From NCBI GenBank assembly GCA_003244055.1, contig QHBZ01000066.1, forward strand, positions 1-33,253: 33,253 bases of DNA, written 5' to 3'. This stretch comes from Pseudonocardiales bacterium. GTDB taxonomy: Bacteria > Actinomycetota > Actinomycetes > Mycobacteriales > Pseudonocardiaceae. Both the position numbers and the translations under genes were made by a program. The notes under the pieces were generated by a model. It made no database searches, had not been told where the DNA came from, and worked only from the letters and a program-made list of their open reading frames with translations. Shown one piece after another: positions 19,687-28,823 of this stretch (its first letter is position 1; every line of letters begins with the position of its first letter).

Positions 19687-20601
19687 TTAGTAGTACCAGG
19701 GGAAGGGAGCCCAGTCGGGTGCTCGCTTCTCCAGGAAAGAGTCCCGGCCCTCGACCGCCTCGTCGGTCATGTACGCCAGCCGGGTCGCCTCACCGGCGAA
19801 GAGCTGTTGTCCGACCAGTCCGTCGTCGAGCAGGTTGAACGCGTACTTGAGCATTCGCTGCGCGGTGGGTGACTTGGCGTTGATCACTCCGGCCCATTCC
19901 AGCGCGGTCGACTCCAGTGCCGCGTGCGGCACCACCGCGTTGACCATGCCCATCTTGTGCGCGTCGGCCGCGCTGTAGTCACGCCCGAGGAAGAAGATCT
20001 CCCGGGCGAACTTCTGTCCGACCTGCCGGGCCAGATAGGCCGAGCCGAACCCGCCGTCGAAGGAGCCCACATCGGCGTCGGTCTGTTTGAACCGGGCGTG
20101 CTCGGCCGAGGCCAGGGTCAGGTCGCAGACCACGTGCAGGGAGTGCCCGCCGCCGGCCGCCCAGCCGGGAACCACGGCGATCACCACCTTGGGCATGAAC
20201 CTGATCAGCCGCTGACACTCCAGGATGTGCAGCCTCCCCGCTCGCGCCGGGTCGATCGTGTCCGCTGTTTCGCCTGCCGCGTACTGGTAACCCGTGCGAC
20301 CTCGGATCCGCTGGTCGCCTCCTGAGCAGAACGCCCAGCCGCCGTCACGCTGGGAGGGCCCGTTGCCGGTCAGCAGCACGCACCCGACGTCCGGGGTCAT
20401 TCGGGCGTGATCCAGCGCTTGGTACAGCTCGTCCACCGTGGACGGCCGGAACGCGTTGCGGACGTCAGGCCGGTCGAAGGCGATCCGGACAGTGCCCTGC
20501 TGCAGGCAACGGTGGTAGGTGATGTCGGCGAAATCGAAACCCTCGACACTTCGCCACGCGGATGGGTCGAACAGCTCGGAGACGGCCACGGCCGAGAGCA
20601 T
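19687..20601 (-). CDS. menB: 1,4-dihydroxy-2-naphthoyl-CoA synthase MenB
   Basis: A 304-residue crotonase-fold enzyme that closes the second ring of the naphthoquinone from o-succinylbenzoyl-CoA. Diagnostic segments: DITYHRCLQQGTVRIAFDRP, RNAFRPSTVDELY, GGWAFCSGGDQRIRG, AGRLHILECQRLIRFMPK, GWAAGGGHSLHVVCDLTLAS, DADVGSFDGGFGSAYLARQ, KMLKYAFNLLDDGLVG-like region, and a C-terminus ending APFPWYY. It is nearly collinear with mycobacterial MenB and complete. ATG 20601 and GTG 20589 are both possible starts. It is divergent from menD with only about 24 bases between starts, so promoters must overlap or lie within the coding ends. Confidence 0.96.
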   Translation of the reverse strand: MLSAVAVSELFDPSAWRSVEGFDFADITYHRCLQQGTVRIAFDRPDVRNAFRPSTVDELYQALDHARMTPDVGCVLLTGNGPSQRDGGWAFCSGGDQRIRGRTGYQYAAGETADTIDPARAGRLHILECQRLIRFMPKVVIAVVPGWAAGGGHSLHVVCDLTLASAEHARFKQTDADVGSFDGGFGSAYLARQVGQKFAREIFFLGRDYSAADAHKMGMVNAVVPHAALESTALEWAGVINAKSPTAQRMLKYAFNLLDDGLVGQQLFAGEATRLAYMTDEAVEGRDSFLEKRAPDWAPFPWYY

Positions 20602-20625
20602 ACGAATACGGCATGCTGATCACTT

Positions 20626-22320
20626 GTGAACCCGTCCACCGCGCTGGCCACGGTACTGGTCGACGAGCTGGTGCGGTGCGGGGTACGCCACGCCGTGCTG
20701 TGCCCGGGGTCGCGCAGCGCGCCGTTGTCCTTCGCCCTGTATGCGGCCGAGCAAGCCGGCCGGCTGACCTTGCACGTCCGGATCGACGAGCGCTCCGCCG
20801 CGTTTCTGGGGCTGGGTCTGGCGCTGCGGTCCGGGGAGCCGGTGCCGGTGGTGTGCACGTCAGGCACGGCGGCAGCGAACCTGCACCCGGCGGTCTTGGA
20901 GGCCCACCACGCCGGGATTGCGCTGCTGGCGGTCACTGCCGACCGACCGTCCGAGCTGATCGGTACCGGGGCGAACCAGACGGTGCGCCAGGCCGGTCTG
21001 TTCGGCGCGGCGGTGCGCGCAGCGCCGTCGCTGGCGGCACCGTCGGACTGTGCGCAGCACACGCAGTGGCGCTCGGCGGTGGACCGGGCGGTCGCGGCTG
21101 CCCGGGGTGCTCTGAGTGGCGGGCCGGGGCCGGTCCATCTCAACGTGCCGTTTCGCGAGCCGCTCGTGCCCCCATCGAATCCTGGCGCGAATCCTGGCGC
21201 TGGGCCTGATTCTGGTCCGGAGATGTTGGAGGTCCTTCAAGGCCGTCCAACTGGCGCGCCCTGGACCGCGGTGTCGACCGGTTCACCGCTGCGCGTCGAG
21301 GTGGATCTCGACCTCGGCAGGCCCACGCTGGTGGTCGCCGGCCACGGCGCGCCACCGGCGCCACCCGGGTTGCCGTTGGTGGCTGAGCCCACCGCGCGCG
21401 ACTGGCCGGACGCGTTGGCAGCCGGGCCGTGGTTGCTGGGCTCACCTATGCCCAATCGGTTGCGACCCGAGCAGGTACTGGTGCTTGGCCGCCCCACCCT
21501 GCACCGGCCGGTGCAGCGGCTGCTCGCAGATCCGACGGTGGCGGTCACCGTCCTCACCGACCGTCCGGAGTGGACGGATATCGCGGCCACCGCCGTCGCG
21601 GTGGGCACCGCGCTGCGCTGCATCGGTTCCCCTGATCCGAACTGGCTGCACGAGTGGCAGCAGGCTGATAAAAGGGCCGCCGAGGCGGTGAGCGCCACCA
21701 TGGATGGCTACCCACAGGCGACCGGTCTCGGGGTGGCCCGGCGGCTGGTCGCCGCGCTGCCCACCGGGGCGCTGCTGCTGCTCGGTTCGTCCAACCCGAT
21801 CCGGGACGTGTCGTTGGCCGCCCGGCCGCGGCGTGGTCTGACCGTGCTGGCCAACCGGGGCGTCGCCGGTATCGACGGGACGATCGCCACCGCGTTCGGG
21901 GCCGCGCTGGTGCACGGCGGGCCGGGCTACGCCCTGGTCGGCGACCTGACGTTCCTGCACGACTCGAACGGGCTGCTGGCCGGCCCGGACGAGGCCCGCC
22001 CCGACCTGACCGTGGTGGTCGCCAACGACGACGGTGGCGGCATCTTCGGGCTACTGGAGCAGGGCGCCCCGGAGCATGCCGGCGCTTTCGAACGGGTCTT
22101 CGGCACCCCGCACGGCACCGATCTGGCGGCCCTGTGCGCGGCGCATCATGTGTCGCACGTTCGGGTGCCGGCCGGCGAGTTGGCGGACGTTGTGTCCCCC
22201 GCTCGGGGCCTGCGGGTGGTGGAAGTGGCCACCGAACGGACCGGGCTGCGTGCGCTGCACGATCAAATCTGGACCGCGGTGGCGATGGCTACTGGTTCTA
22301 TTGTCGATGACAGCACCTAA
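20626..22320 (+). CDS. menD: SEPHCHC synthase MenD
   Basis: A 564-residue ThDP enzyme that adds the succinyl-semialdehyde unit from 2-oxoglutarate to isochorismate, the first committed step. The N-terminal domain has VLCPGSRSAPLSFAL, HVRIDERSAAFLGLGLA (catalytic Glu), VVCTSGTAAANLHPAV and ADRPSEL. The C-terminal ThDP motif is GDLTFLHDSNGLL...LTVVVANDDGGGIF (about residues 437-480). The length is complete and no frameshift is seen. A Pro/Gly/Ala-rich insertion with GANPGAGPDSGP lies near residues 185-200. GTG 20626 is the start; no strong ribosome-binding site is seen. It faces menB head to head. Confidence 0.96.
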   Translation: MNPSTALATVLVDELVRCGVRHAVLCPGSRSAPLSFALYAAEQAGRLTLHVRIDERSAAFLGLGLALRSGEPVPVVCTSGTAAANLHPAVLEAHHAGIALLAVTADRPSELIGTGANQTVRQAGLFGAAVRAAPSLAAPSDCAQHTQWRSAVDRAVAAARGALSGGPGPVHLNVPFREPLVPPSNPGANPGAGPDSGPEMLEVLQGRPTGAPWTAVSTGSPLRVEVDLDLGRPTLVVAGHGAPPAPPGLPLVAEPTARDWPDALAAGPWLLGSPMPNRLRPEQVLVLGRPTLHRPVQRLLADPTVAVTVLTDRPEWTDIAATAVAVGTALRCIGSPDPNWLHEWQQADKRAAEAVSATMDGYPQATGLGVARRLVAALPTGALLLLGSSNPIRDVSLAARPRRGLTVLANRGVAGIDGTIATAFGAALVHGGPGYALVGDLTFLHDSNGLLAGPDEARPDLTVVVANDDGGGIFGLLEQGAPEHAGAFERVFGTPHGTDLAALCAAHHVSHVRVPAGELADVVSPARGLRVVEVATERTGLRALHDQIWTAVAMATGSIVDDST

Positions 22321-22344
22321 GGTCGGTATCGGGGAGGTGACCAC

Positions 22345-23829
22345 ATGCAGAAGCGGATTGTTTTGTTGCTGATCGGGCCGGTGCTGGCGGTGCTGCTGGT
22401 GCTGATCGCGCTGGAAATCCCGTGGCAGACCACGAAATCCGCGCCGGCCGCTGCCCCGCGCCCGCCGTCCGCCACACCGGCGCCGACTGCGCCGCCGGTG
22501 GTCGGTGCCGACGGCATCGGGGATCCCTACTTTCCGCGTGCCGGCAACGGCGGCTACGACGTCACCGCCTACGACATCGGAGTTCGCTACGACCCACCCA
22601 CCGATCAGCTCGTGGGCCACACCACGATCACCGCCACGACCACCGAGAGCCTCTCCCGATTCGATCTGGACCTGAGATTGCCCGCCTCGGCTGTCACGGT
22701 GGATGACCGGCCGGCCGTGATCCATCAGGACGGTAGTGAGCTGCAAGTCACCCCGGCCGCACCCGTGCCGTCCGGAGCGCCGATGACGGTGCGGGTCGAC
22801 TACGCCGGGATGCCATCGAGCGTCTCTGGCGGATCCGGGAAGCAATCGCCGTGGGTGCGTACCGTCGACGGCGCGGTCGCGGTGGGCGAACCGGATATCG
22901 CCGCCTGGTGGTATCCGTCCAACGACCACCCGTCGGACAAGGCGACTTTCACGATCACCGCCATCGTGCCCGCCGGCCTGCAGGTGATATCCAACGGGGC
23001 CCTGCTCGGTGGTCCGGAGCCGGCAGGGGCGGGCCTGCAGCAGTGGCGCTGGCAGGAGACCGAGCCGATGGCCACCTACCTGGCGTTCATCGCGATCGGC
23101 AACTACGACATCGTGCGCCGGGACACCCGCTTCGGTCTGTACCTGGCCGCCTACGACCAGGCACTCGACCCGGTGATCGCGGCCGCGGCACGGGCCTCGG
23201 TGGAACAGACGCCGCAGATCATCGAGTTCCTGTCCGGGATCTTCGGCCCATACCCGTTCCGCCAGCTCGGTGGGGTGGTCCCGGACGCCAACCTGGGCTT
23301 CGCGCTGGAGGATCAGACCCGCCCGGTATACGCGTCGACGTTCTTCGATGCCGGCCAGAACGTCACGGTGGTGGTACACGAGCTGGCCCACCAGTGGTTC
23401 GGGGACAGCGTCTCGGTGAGCCACTGGAGCGATATCTGGCTCAACGAAGGCTTCGCCACCTACGCCGAGTGGCTGTACACCGAACACAACGGTGGCCCCA
23501 GCACGCAGCAATCGGCAGCGCAGAGCTACGCCCGCCATCCCGCCGGCGACGAGTTCTGGCAGACCCCGCCGGGAGCTCCCGGCGCGCTCGGGGTGTTCAA
23601 CAATGCCGTTTATTCGCGTGGCGGGATGGCGCTGCAGGCGATTCGAGACGCGGTAGGCGATCAGAACTTCTTCGCGGCGTTGCGCGCCTGGGCCACCGAG
23701 CGGGCCGGTGGCAACGGTTCAGTGCAGGACTTCCTGGCCCTGGTCAAGCATGTCTCCGGCAAGAACGTCGATGCGATCGCGCAGTCCTGGCTTTTCGCTC
23801 CAACCCGCCCGCCGGCGCCGCCGAGCTGA
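22345..23829 (+). CDS. M1-family metallopeptidase, exported or membrane-anchored
   Basis: A 494-residue protein. The N-terminal helix (IVLLLIGPVLAVLLVLIALEI) is a signal anchor or signal peptide, followed by a Pro/Ala-rich linker. The zinc site is HELAHQW (His345, Glu346, His349) plus NEGFATYAEW with Glu368, i.e. HExxH-x18-E. The substrate loop reads GFALEDQTRP in place of the classical GxMEN, as in short actinobacterial M1 proteins. The C-terminal helical domain of large M1 enzymes is absent, so it is short for the family. GGGGAGG lies seven bases before ATG 22345. It starts 24 bases after menD and is probably cotranscribed. Confidence 0.9.
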   Translation: MQKRIVLLLIGPVLAVLLVLIALEIPWQTTKSAPAAAPRPPSATPAPTAPPVVGADGIGDPYFPRAGNGGYDVTAYDIGVRYDPPTDQLVGHTTITATTTESLSRFDLDLRLPASAVTVDDRPAVIHQDGSELQVTPAAPVPSGAPMTVRVDYAGMPSSVSGGSGKQSPWVRTVDGAVAVGEPDIAAWWYPSNDHPSDKATFTITAIVPAGLQVISNGALLGGPEPAGAGLQQWRWQETEPMATYLAFIAIGNYDIVRRDTRFGLYLAAYDQALDPVIAAAARASVEQTPQIIEFLSGIFGPYPFRQLGGVVPDANLGFALEDQTRPVYASTFFDAGQNVTVVVHELAHQWFGDSVSVSHWSDIWLNEGFATYAEWLYTEHNGGPSTQQSAAQSYARHPAGDEFWQTPPGAPGALGVFNNAVYSRGGMALQAIRDAVGDQNFFAALRAWATERAGGNGSVQDFLALVKHVSGKNVDAIAQSWLFAPTRPPAPPS

Positions 23830-23857
23830 ACAGCCTGATGAGTGCACGGTCAGGCAC

Positions 23858-25096
23858 TCACGAGCCCTCCAGAGCGTCCCGGATCGGGACCAGCTTGGCG
23901 GCGGCTTCGGCGACCTCGGAGTCCGGGTCGGAGCCCGCGACGATTCCGCAGCCTGCGAACAACCGAGCGAACCGACCGACGACCTGGGCGCAGCGCAGCG
24001 CGATACCCAGCTCGCCGTCGCCCGCGGCATCCACCCAACCGACCGGGCCTGCGTAGCGTCCGCGGTCCATCGCCTCCAGCTCACCGATCGCGCTGACCGC
24101 GGCCAGGGTGGGGGTGCCTCCTACGGCGGCGGTGGGGTGCACAGCATCGGCCAGGGTGAGCAGCGGTGGTGCTGCGGGATGCAGTATCCCGCGCACCTCG
24201 GTGGCCAGATGCAGCACGTTGTGCAGTTCCAGCACGCTGGGTTCGGTGGGAACCGTCAGGTCGGTACAGAACGGCCGTAGCGCCTGGGCCAGTGAGTCGA
24301 CCGCGTAGCAGTGTTCGTCGTGGTCTTTCGCCGAGGCGAGTAGCTCGATGGCCAACGCCCCGGCGTTGGCGCCGTCATGCGGCCAGGTGGTTCCGGCCAG
24401 TACCCGCGAGAGCACCTCGGTGCCGCGCCGCCGCAGCAGCAACTCCGGGGTCGCGCCGACCAGTTGGTCCACCGCGAACGTCCAGCATGACGGGTACCGG
24501 GCGGCCAACCCGCGTAGCAGGAACCGAGGATCCAGCGGCTCATCGGCGACCGCAAGCAAGTCGTGCGCGAGGACCACCTTCGCTGGTGCCGAGCCATCAC
24601 GCATCCGCGATACCGCGCGCGCCACCGCGTCGCGCCACGCCTTCACCGGTAGCTCACCGTCGAAGTACCGCAGACCACGGGGTCGGGTCACCGGCACTAC
24701 TGGCCCGGTCGCGAGACCGGTCTCGAACTCGGTGACCCAAGTCTGGTCGCCTCGCCGGCCTACCACCACCCGCGGCACCACCAGTACCGAGCTGCCCGGA
24801 GATTCGTCGAAGGCGAAGCTGGCGAAGGCAACCGGGCCGCTGCCGGGAAGCCCCACCTCGTCACGGTTGTCGAGCTGGGTGCAGAACGACTCCCACCAGT
24901 CCTGGGCGCGGGCGAAACGGTGCGGCCCTTCGGTGCACACCCGGGCCACCTCGCCCCAGGCCACCAGCCCTTCACCAGCACGGATCCAGGACAGCGCGCC
25001 GCGAGGGGAGGGCAACATGTGGAGCAGGTCGATGCCGCCGCCCGGCACCAGACGCGAGTGCACGACCAGCCGGTCGGTCAGCGGGGCAGTGGTCAC
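23858..25096 (-). CDS. menF: Isochorismate synthase (MenF/EntC type)
   Basis: A 412-residue chorismate-binding enzyme that makes isochorismate from chorismate, feeding MenD. Motifs: KVVLAHDLLAVAD with the conserved Lys, CWTFAVDQLVGATPELLLRR, VLAGTTWPH, KDHDEHCYAVDSL, VLHLATEVRGIL, DAVHPTAAVGGTPT, then MDRGRYAGPVGWVDAAGDGE and GCGIVAGSDPDSEVAE. These give the full MST-enzyme fold. GTG 25096 is the start. It converges with the M1 peptidase gene and diverges from the DUF3592 gene across about 80 bases. The context (menD close by) favours a menaquinone role over a siderophore role. Confidence 0.92.
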   Translation of the reverse strand: MTTAPLTDRLVVHSRLVPGGGIDLLHMLPSPRGALSWIRAGEGLVAWGEVARVCTEGPHRFARAQDWWESFCTQLDNRDEVGLPGSGPVAFASFAFDESPGSSVLVVPRVVVGRRGDQTWVTEFETGLATGPVVPVTRPRGLRYFDGELPVKAWRDAVARAVSRMRDGSAPAKVVLAHDLLAVADEPLDPRFLLRGLAARYPSCWTFAVDQLVGATPELLLRRRGTEVLSRVLAGTTWPHDGANAGALAIELLASAKDHDEHCYAVDSLAQALRPFCTDLTVPTEPSVLELHNVLHLATEVRGILHPAAPPLLTLADAVHPTAAVGGTPTLAAVSAIGELEAMDRGRYAGPVGWVDAAGDGELGIALRCAQVVGRFARLFAGCGIVAGSDPDSEVAEAAAKLVPIRDALEGS

Positions 25097-25176
25097 ATCA
25101 CCAGCGTATTAGGGTCCGACGCCGGGGGCGTGTTGCGCGTCGATCCGCCATCGCAGCGGTCGCTAAGCTGCCAGCG

Positions 25177-25644
25177 ATGACCGCTCTGGTTACCGGGCCC
25201 GCTACCGGGTCCCCACGGCAGACCCGCAACCGCCGGCGACGGCCGGTGTGGTGGGTGCTGCCTGCAGCTGCGGCTTTGCTGACCGGGCTCATCACGCTGG
25301 CGCTGGTCGGTGCGGCGCTCGATGACGCGGACATCGATGCCCGCACCGGGCACGCCACCGCCCAGGTGCTCGCGGTGACCCCGATACGGACCCTTGTGCA
25401 GTTCGCCACACCCGAAGGCAAGGTGTACCGCCCGGACGCGGGGCTCGCGTACCCGTCGGGGTTGCAAGCGGGGCAGCTGGTCCGGGTGGAATATGACAGC
25501 TCCGACCCCACGGCGCACTTGCGGGTCGCTGGGCGAACCTGGGTACAGGGCGTGGTTCCGGCATCGATCACGCTGCTGGCATTGTGGGTGGTGGTGGCTC
25601 CGGTCGGCTGGTGGTTTCGGCGGCGCCAAGGCCGCGCCGGGTAA
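25177..25644 (+). CDS. DUF3592-type two-helix membrane protein
   Basis: A 155-residue protein. A basic N-terminus precedes helix 1 ([23 protein letters not shown]). A small extracytoplasmic beta domain follows ([41 protein letters not shown]), then helix 2 ([19 protein letters not shown]) and an Arg-rich tail. The V.YD..(D/N)P...R pattern is the DUF3592 signature. The mycobacterial counterpart at this position is Rv0556. Function unknown. The gene appears intact. Confidence 0.85.
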   Translation: MTALVTGPATGSPRQTRNRRRRPVWWVLPAAAALLTGLITLALVGAALDDADIDARTGHATAQVLAVTPIRTLVQFATPEGKVYRPDAGLAYPSGLQAGQLVRVEYDSSDPTAHLRVAGRTWVQGVVPASITLLALWVVVAPVGWWFRRRQGRAG

Positions 25645-25683
25645 GTAGGGCGTCTTGCGACACGGGCACCCGGCGTCGGGCAT

Positions 25684-25704
25684 CAGGAGTTCGCCAGGAG
25701 TTCG
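25684..25704. repeat. Short direct repeat upstream of the first glycosyltransferase
   Basis: CAGGAGTTCG is repeated with one base between copies (25684-25693, 25695-25704). It lies between the DUF3592 stop and the glycosyltransferase start. It is likely a slippage duplication; no function is evident. Confidence 0.5.
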
Positions 25705-25761
25705 GCGTAGGGACATGGTCACTTACCGCTACACCAGCCCGGGCCTGGCACGGTCGGCGGC

Positions 25762-26681
25762 ATGCGCTTCGCGATCGTGACCGAGTCATTCCTGCCTGTT
25801 ATCAACGGGGTCACCAACTCGGTGGTCCGAGTGGTAGGGCACCTGATCCGGTGCGGGCATCAAGCCCTGGTCATCGCCCCGTGGCCGTCTACCAGACCGA
25901 CATCGCCGGGTTCGCTGACTCCTACGGGCTGGGCTTCGCTGCCCGCACCGCGTGGCGCTGGACCCGCCGGGTGCACAGCGGTGCTGACCGCACGCTCGCC
26001 CCGTCGAGCTCCGCGGCGCATGGGGTGCCCCGGGTGCATCGCTGGGGGCGCGGGGTGGATACCAGCCATTTCTGCCCATCTCGCCGGGATGATCGGCTCC
26101 GCGCTCAGCTAGCCCCGCACGGGGAGGTGCTCGTCGGCTTCGTCGGCCGGCTGGCGCCGGAGAAGAAGGTCATGCGGCTGTCCGCGCTGCAGGACGTCCC
26201 CGGCATCCGGCTCGTCGTGGTGGGGGATGGCCCGGATCGTCGCCGGCTGGCCAAGCAGCTGCCCGGCGCCGCCTTCCTGGGTTTCAAGACGGGTGCTGAG
26301 CTGGCGCAGGCGTACGCCAGCCTGGACGTCTTCGTCCATACCGGCCCCTTCGAGACGTTCTGTCAGGCGGTGCAGGAGGCGCTGGCCTCCGGGCTGCCGG
26401 TGATCGCCCCGGACGCCGGCGGTCCGCGGGATCTGGTCACCCACGGCGGCACCGGTTTCCTACTGCCCGAGACTGGCATGCCCGACGCTGATGAGGTCTT
26501 CGGCGACGCGCTGCGCGCCGCGGTCGCCACCCTGCTCGACGATCCAGTTCTCCGCACCCGGTGCGGTGCGGCGGCCCGGCGCGGCGTGTTGCACCGCACC
26601 TGGCCGGCCGTCTGCGACGAGCTGCTCGGGCACTATGCCGAGGTCGCCGGGCTGCCCGCGGACGCTCGGCTGGTGGCGTGA
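25762..26681 (+). pseudogene. GT4 mannosyltransferase-like gene with internal deletion
   Basis: The start is normal: [20 protein letters not shown]...ALVIAP. At about 25880 the sequence jumps to [16 protein letters not shown] in another frame, where relatives have about 85 more residues (the rest of the first Rossmann half). The remainder is full: [56 protein letters not shown], and the GT4 motif [19 protein letters not shown] (EX7E). The position after the DUF3592 gene matches Rv0557 (mannosyltransferase MgtA/PimB). The product from the ATG is a short fragment, so the gene should be inactive. Its stop overlaps the next ATG by one base (TGATG). Confidence 0.88.
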
Positions 26682-27468
26682 TGCGCATCGTCCAGTTGGC
26701 GAATTTCTACGGTCCGCGGTCCGGCGGGCTGCGCACCGCCCTGCACCATTTGGGTGCCGGGTACGCCGCCGCCGGTCACGACGTTGTGCTGGTGGTGCCC
26801 GGACCGCGGCGCAGCGATGAGATGATGCCAACCGGGGTCCGGCGGATCCCGCTGCGCGCAGCGAAGATCCCGTACACCGGTGGGTACCGGGCGGTTGACT
26901 CGCGCCGTGGCACCGGGACGCCGCGCTGCGCGCTGAGCTGGCCCGGGGGGCCGATGCGCTGCTGGTGCACTGCGGGCGGCTGTCCCCGGAGAAGCACGTG
27001 GAGCGCTGCGTCGACACCGTCGCCGAACTGCACGAGTCGGGGCAGCGGGTCCGGCTGATCATCGCCGGTGACGGTCCGTGCCGGGCGGCTCTGCAGCGGC
27101 GCGCCGCCGGGCTGCCAGTCACCTTCCTGGGTTTCGTGCCCGAGCGCGGCGAGGTGGCCACGCTGCTCGCCACATCGGACTTGTCCCTCGCGCCGGGGCC
27201 GCACGAGACGTTCGGGTTGGCGGCGCTGGAGGCGTTGGCCTCGGGCACCCCGGTCGTGGTGTCCCGCTCCTCGGCGCTGCCCGAGATCATCCGCCCGTCC
27301 TGCGGCGCGGCCGTCGCAGATCACGCCCCGTCCTTCGCCGGCGCGGTCAGCCGCCTGCTCGCCGGACCCGAGCAGCCCCGACGGGCAGCAGCCCGAGCGC
27401 GCGCCGAAGACTTCCCCTGGCCCACCGCTGTAACCGGCATGCTCCAGGCCCTCCGGGCTCGTTGGTAG
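26681..27468 (+). pseudogene. Second GT4 glycosyltransferase with internal deletion
   Basis: From ATG 26681: MRIVQLANFYGPRSGGLRTA, VVLVVPGPRR, YTGGYRAVDSR. At about 26905 the reading frame and the protein jump to HRDAALRAELARGADALLVH, CGRLSPEKHVERCVDTVAEL, DGPCRAALQRRAAGLPVTFL and HETFGLAALEALASGTPVV (EX7E). Relatives carry roughly 110 further residues between these parts. The C-terminal nucleotide-sugar half is complete. It follows the first broken glycosyltransferase with a one-base overlap, so the two formed an operon; both suffered the same kind of lesion in the first half. Confidence 0.85.
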
Positions 27469-28733
27469 CTTTTCAACCGGCAGGGGTTCGCCAACTCGTT
27501 TTGGCGAGGCACGATTCCCGGCGTGGTGGAGGTCACTCGCCGTTCAGTAAGGGCGTCGGGGCCTAACCGTGAAGTGCGTTGATTCGTCCTGCGAGGTTGT
27601 GGATCGCAGCGGTGGACGCCTCCAATTCGTGGGCCGACTGGGTGAATAGATCCGCGTCGAGCTTGCGAGAGGAGGTCCCGGATCATCGGCCGCCGGTGGG
27701 AAGTGTTACCTCGCCCGGGTTGCCGGGCGCTCGGCGTAATGATTAATCGCGACGAAATTGTCAAACATAACTTGAATATTGTATGACCACGCGAATGGCC
27801 TAGTACGGTTATGGTTTCGTGATGGCTGCGTGCTCTCCGTCGACTGCCACGGCGTGGTCCCTGGCGCCTGGCTCTCGAACGCGAGTTGATTTCAAGGATC
27901 ACGGCTGCGGCCGGGAGGCAGTAGAAGGCCCAGGTCGTGGTAACTGGATTACTTTGGTTTTCCGGGAAAGCAAGCCGGTTCAACGCACCCGGTCTTGCCG
28001 GTACGAGTCGTTCGACCAGTCAAGGCACTCTACGTCCCGGAGTCTTTGCACTCGGACCGCCACGGCGACCCCACGACTCGACCCCGACCTGCGCCACGGG
28101 AGCCGCGATCGCCGCTCGCCGGCTGGCCCGGTTCCCCCGGTTTGCAGCGGTTAAGGACGCCCGCACAGGGGCGTTGGCGGTACTTGAAGGACTCCCTACC
28201 GGGGTTGTGGGAGTGCTGGTCAACGGGTCGATATGTGCTCTGACCAGCGAGTACCCTCTCATCGCTTGCCAACATCTCGCGCTGTTTGGTGTCGTCCCGT
28301 GCCTCCAACGTGCCCCAGCGAAGATCATCTGACTCGCGCCAACGAATCCAAGCGGCCGGGAGTACGCCGGGTGGTGGTGGGGTCGAGGTGCGCACATGTG
28401 CGGAACTTGGCCGGACACCCACAGTCGAGCCGGTAGTCACCGTGGGGCAGCGTGCCCCGGACGGGGTGGGTGGCGCAGCACGCGGCGGTCCGCCGGATGC
28501 ACCTTCCCGCTTGTGGTGCGGCTGTCCGTGCCCAGGTAGTTCGTCGTAGAGATCGTGGCGTCCGATGCAAGCCTCGCCGGGAAGTCGTGGCGCGCCGTGC
28601 AAGATCTCTTTTCAGCAGCGCCACCGCGCCATCGGCGTCCATAACTCGCAAGCGTGGTCCCTGCAATGGCACGCAACGGCACCGCACGCCGGGCGTGATC
28701 GCCCGCACGCGGCAGGCCGCACTGGCGCAGAGC
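27469..28733. other. Long stretch without a convincing intact gene
   Basis: Open frames occur on both strands, but none has a recognisable domain plus start. A protein-like C-terminal fragment is at 27563-27661 (minus). An AT-rich patch (about 27738-27800) stands out against the GC-rich background. On the minus strand near 28380-28450 a frame reads DYRLDCGCPAKFRTCAHLDP, possibly a relic of a small Cys/His protein. In mycobacteria menG would be expected near here; it is not present. Confidence 0.6.
27563..27661 (-). pseudogene. C-terminal fragment of an unknown helical protein
   Basis: Thirty-two codons read LDADLFTQSAHELEASTAAI, HNLAGRINALHG, then stop. The amphipathic helix pattern and codon bias look coding, but a stop lies about eight codons upstream and no start is present. 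I do not recognise the parent protein. Confidence 0.3.
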
Positions 28734-28823
28734 TAGCCTGGAGCCACCTCCTCACCGAGGCGTTCCGCCCCGGGGCGACCGCCCCGGGGCACCGGTGGGA
28801 GGACCGGTGAGGAGTGGTGGTGT
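28734..28823 (+). promoter_or_regulatory. Shared graspetide-locus leader, copy A (promoter plus structured 5' UTR of the XRE gene)
   Basis: TAGCCT (28734-28739) fits an actinobacterial -10 hexamer (TANNNT). Seven bases on, the segment ACCTCCTCACCG begins (28746-28757). A GC hairpin follows: GCCCCGGGGC (28767-28776), loop GACC, GCCCCGGGGC (28781-28790). Then come CGGTGGGAGG (28793-28802) and CGGTGAGGAG (28805-28814), the latter carrying the ribosome-binding site for GTG 28824. CCTCCTCACCG can pair with either of the last two boxes: with the first with one bulged base, with the second over 10 bases. The layout is repeated at 30865-30948. The promoter call is inferred; the repeats are read directly. 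Confidence 0.7.

Noticed and set aside
22051-23538. A 495-codon minus-strand open frame
   Set aside because: It lies opposite menD and the M1 peptidase, has no recognisable domain and follows from GC-rich codon bias.
27819-28332. Plus-strand open frames in the gene-poor stretch
   Set aside because: Composition is Arg/Thr/Pro-rich with no domain and no good start; not supportable as genes.
28734-28823. A known metabolite riboswitch class
   Set aside because: The leader does not show the conserved cores of TPP, cobalamin, SAM, glycine or ydaO classes; it is reported only as a structured leader.
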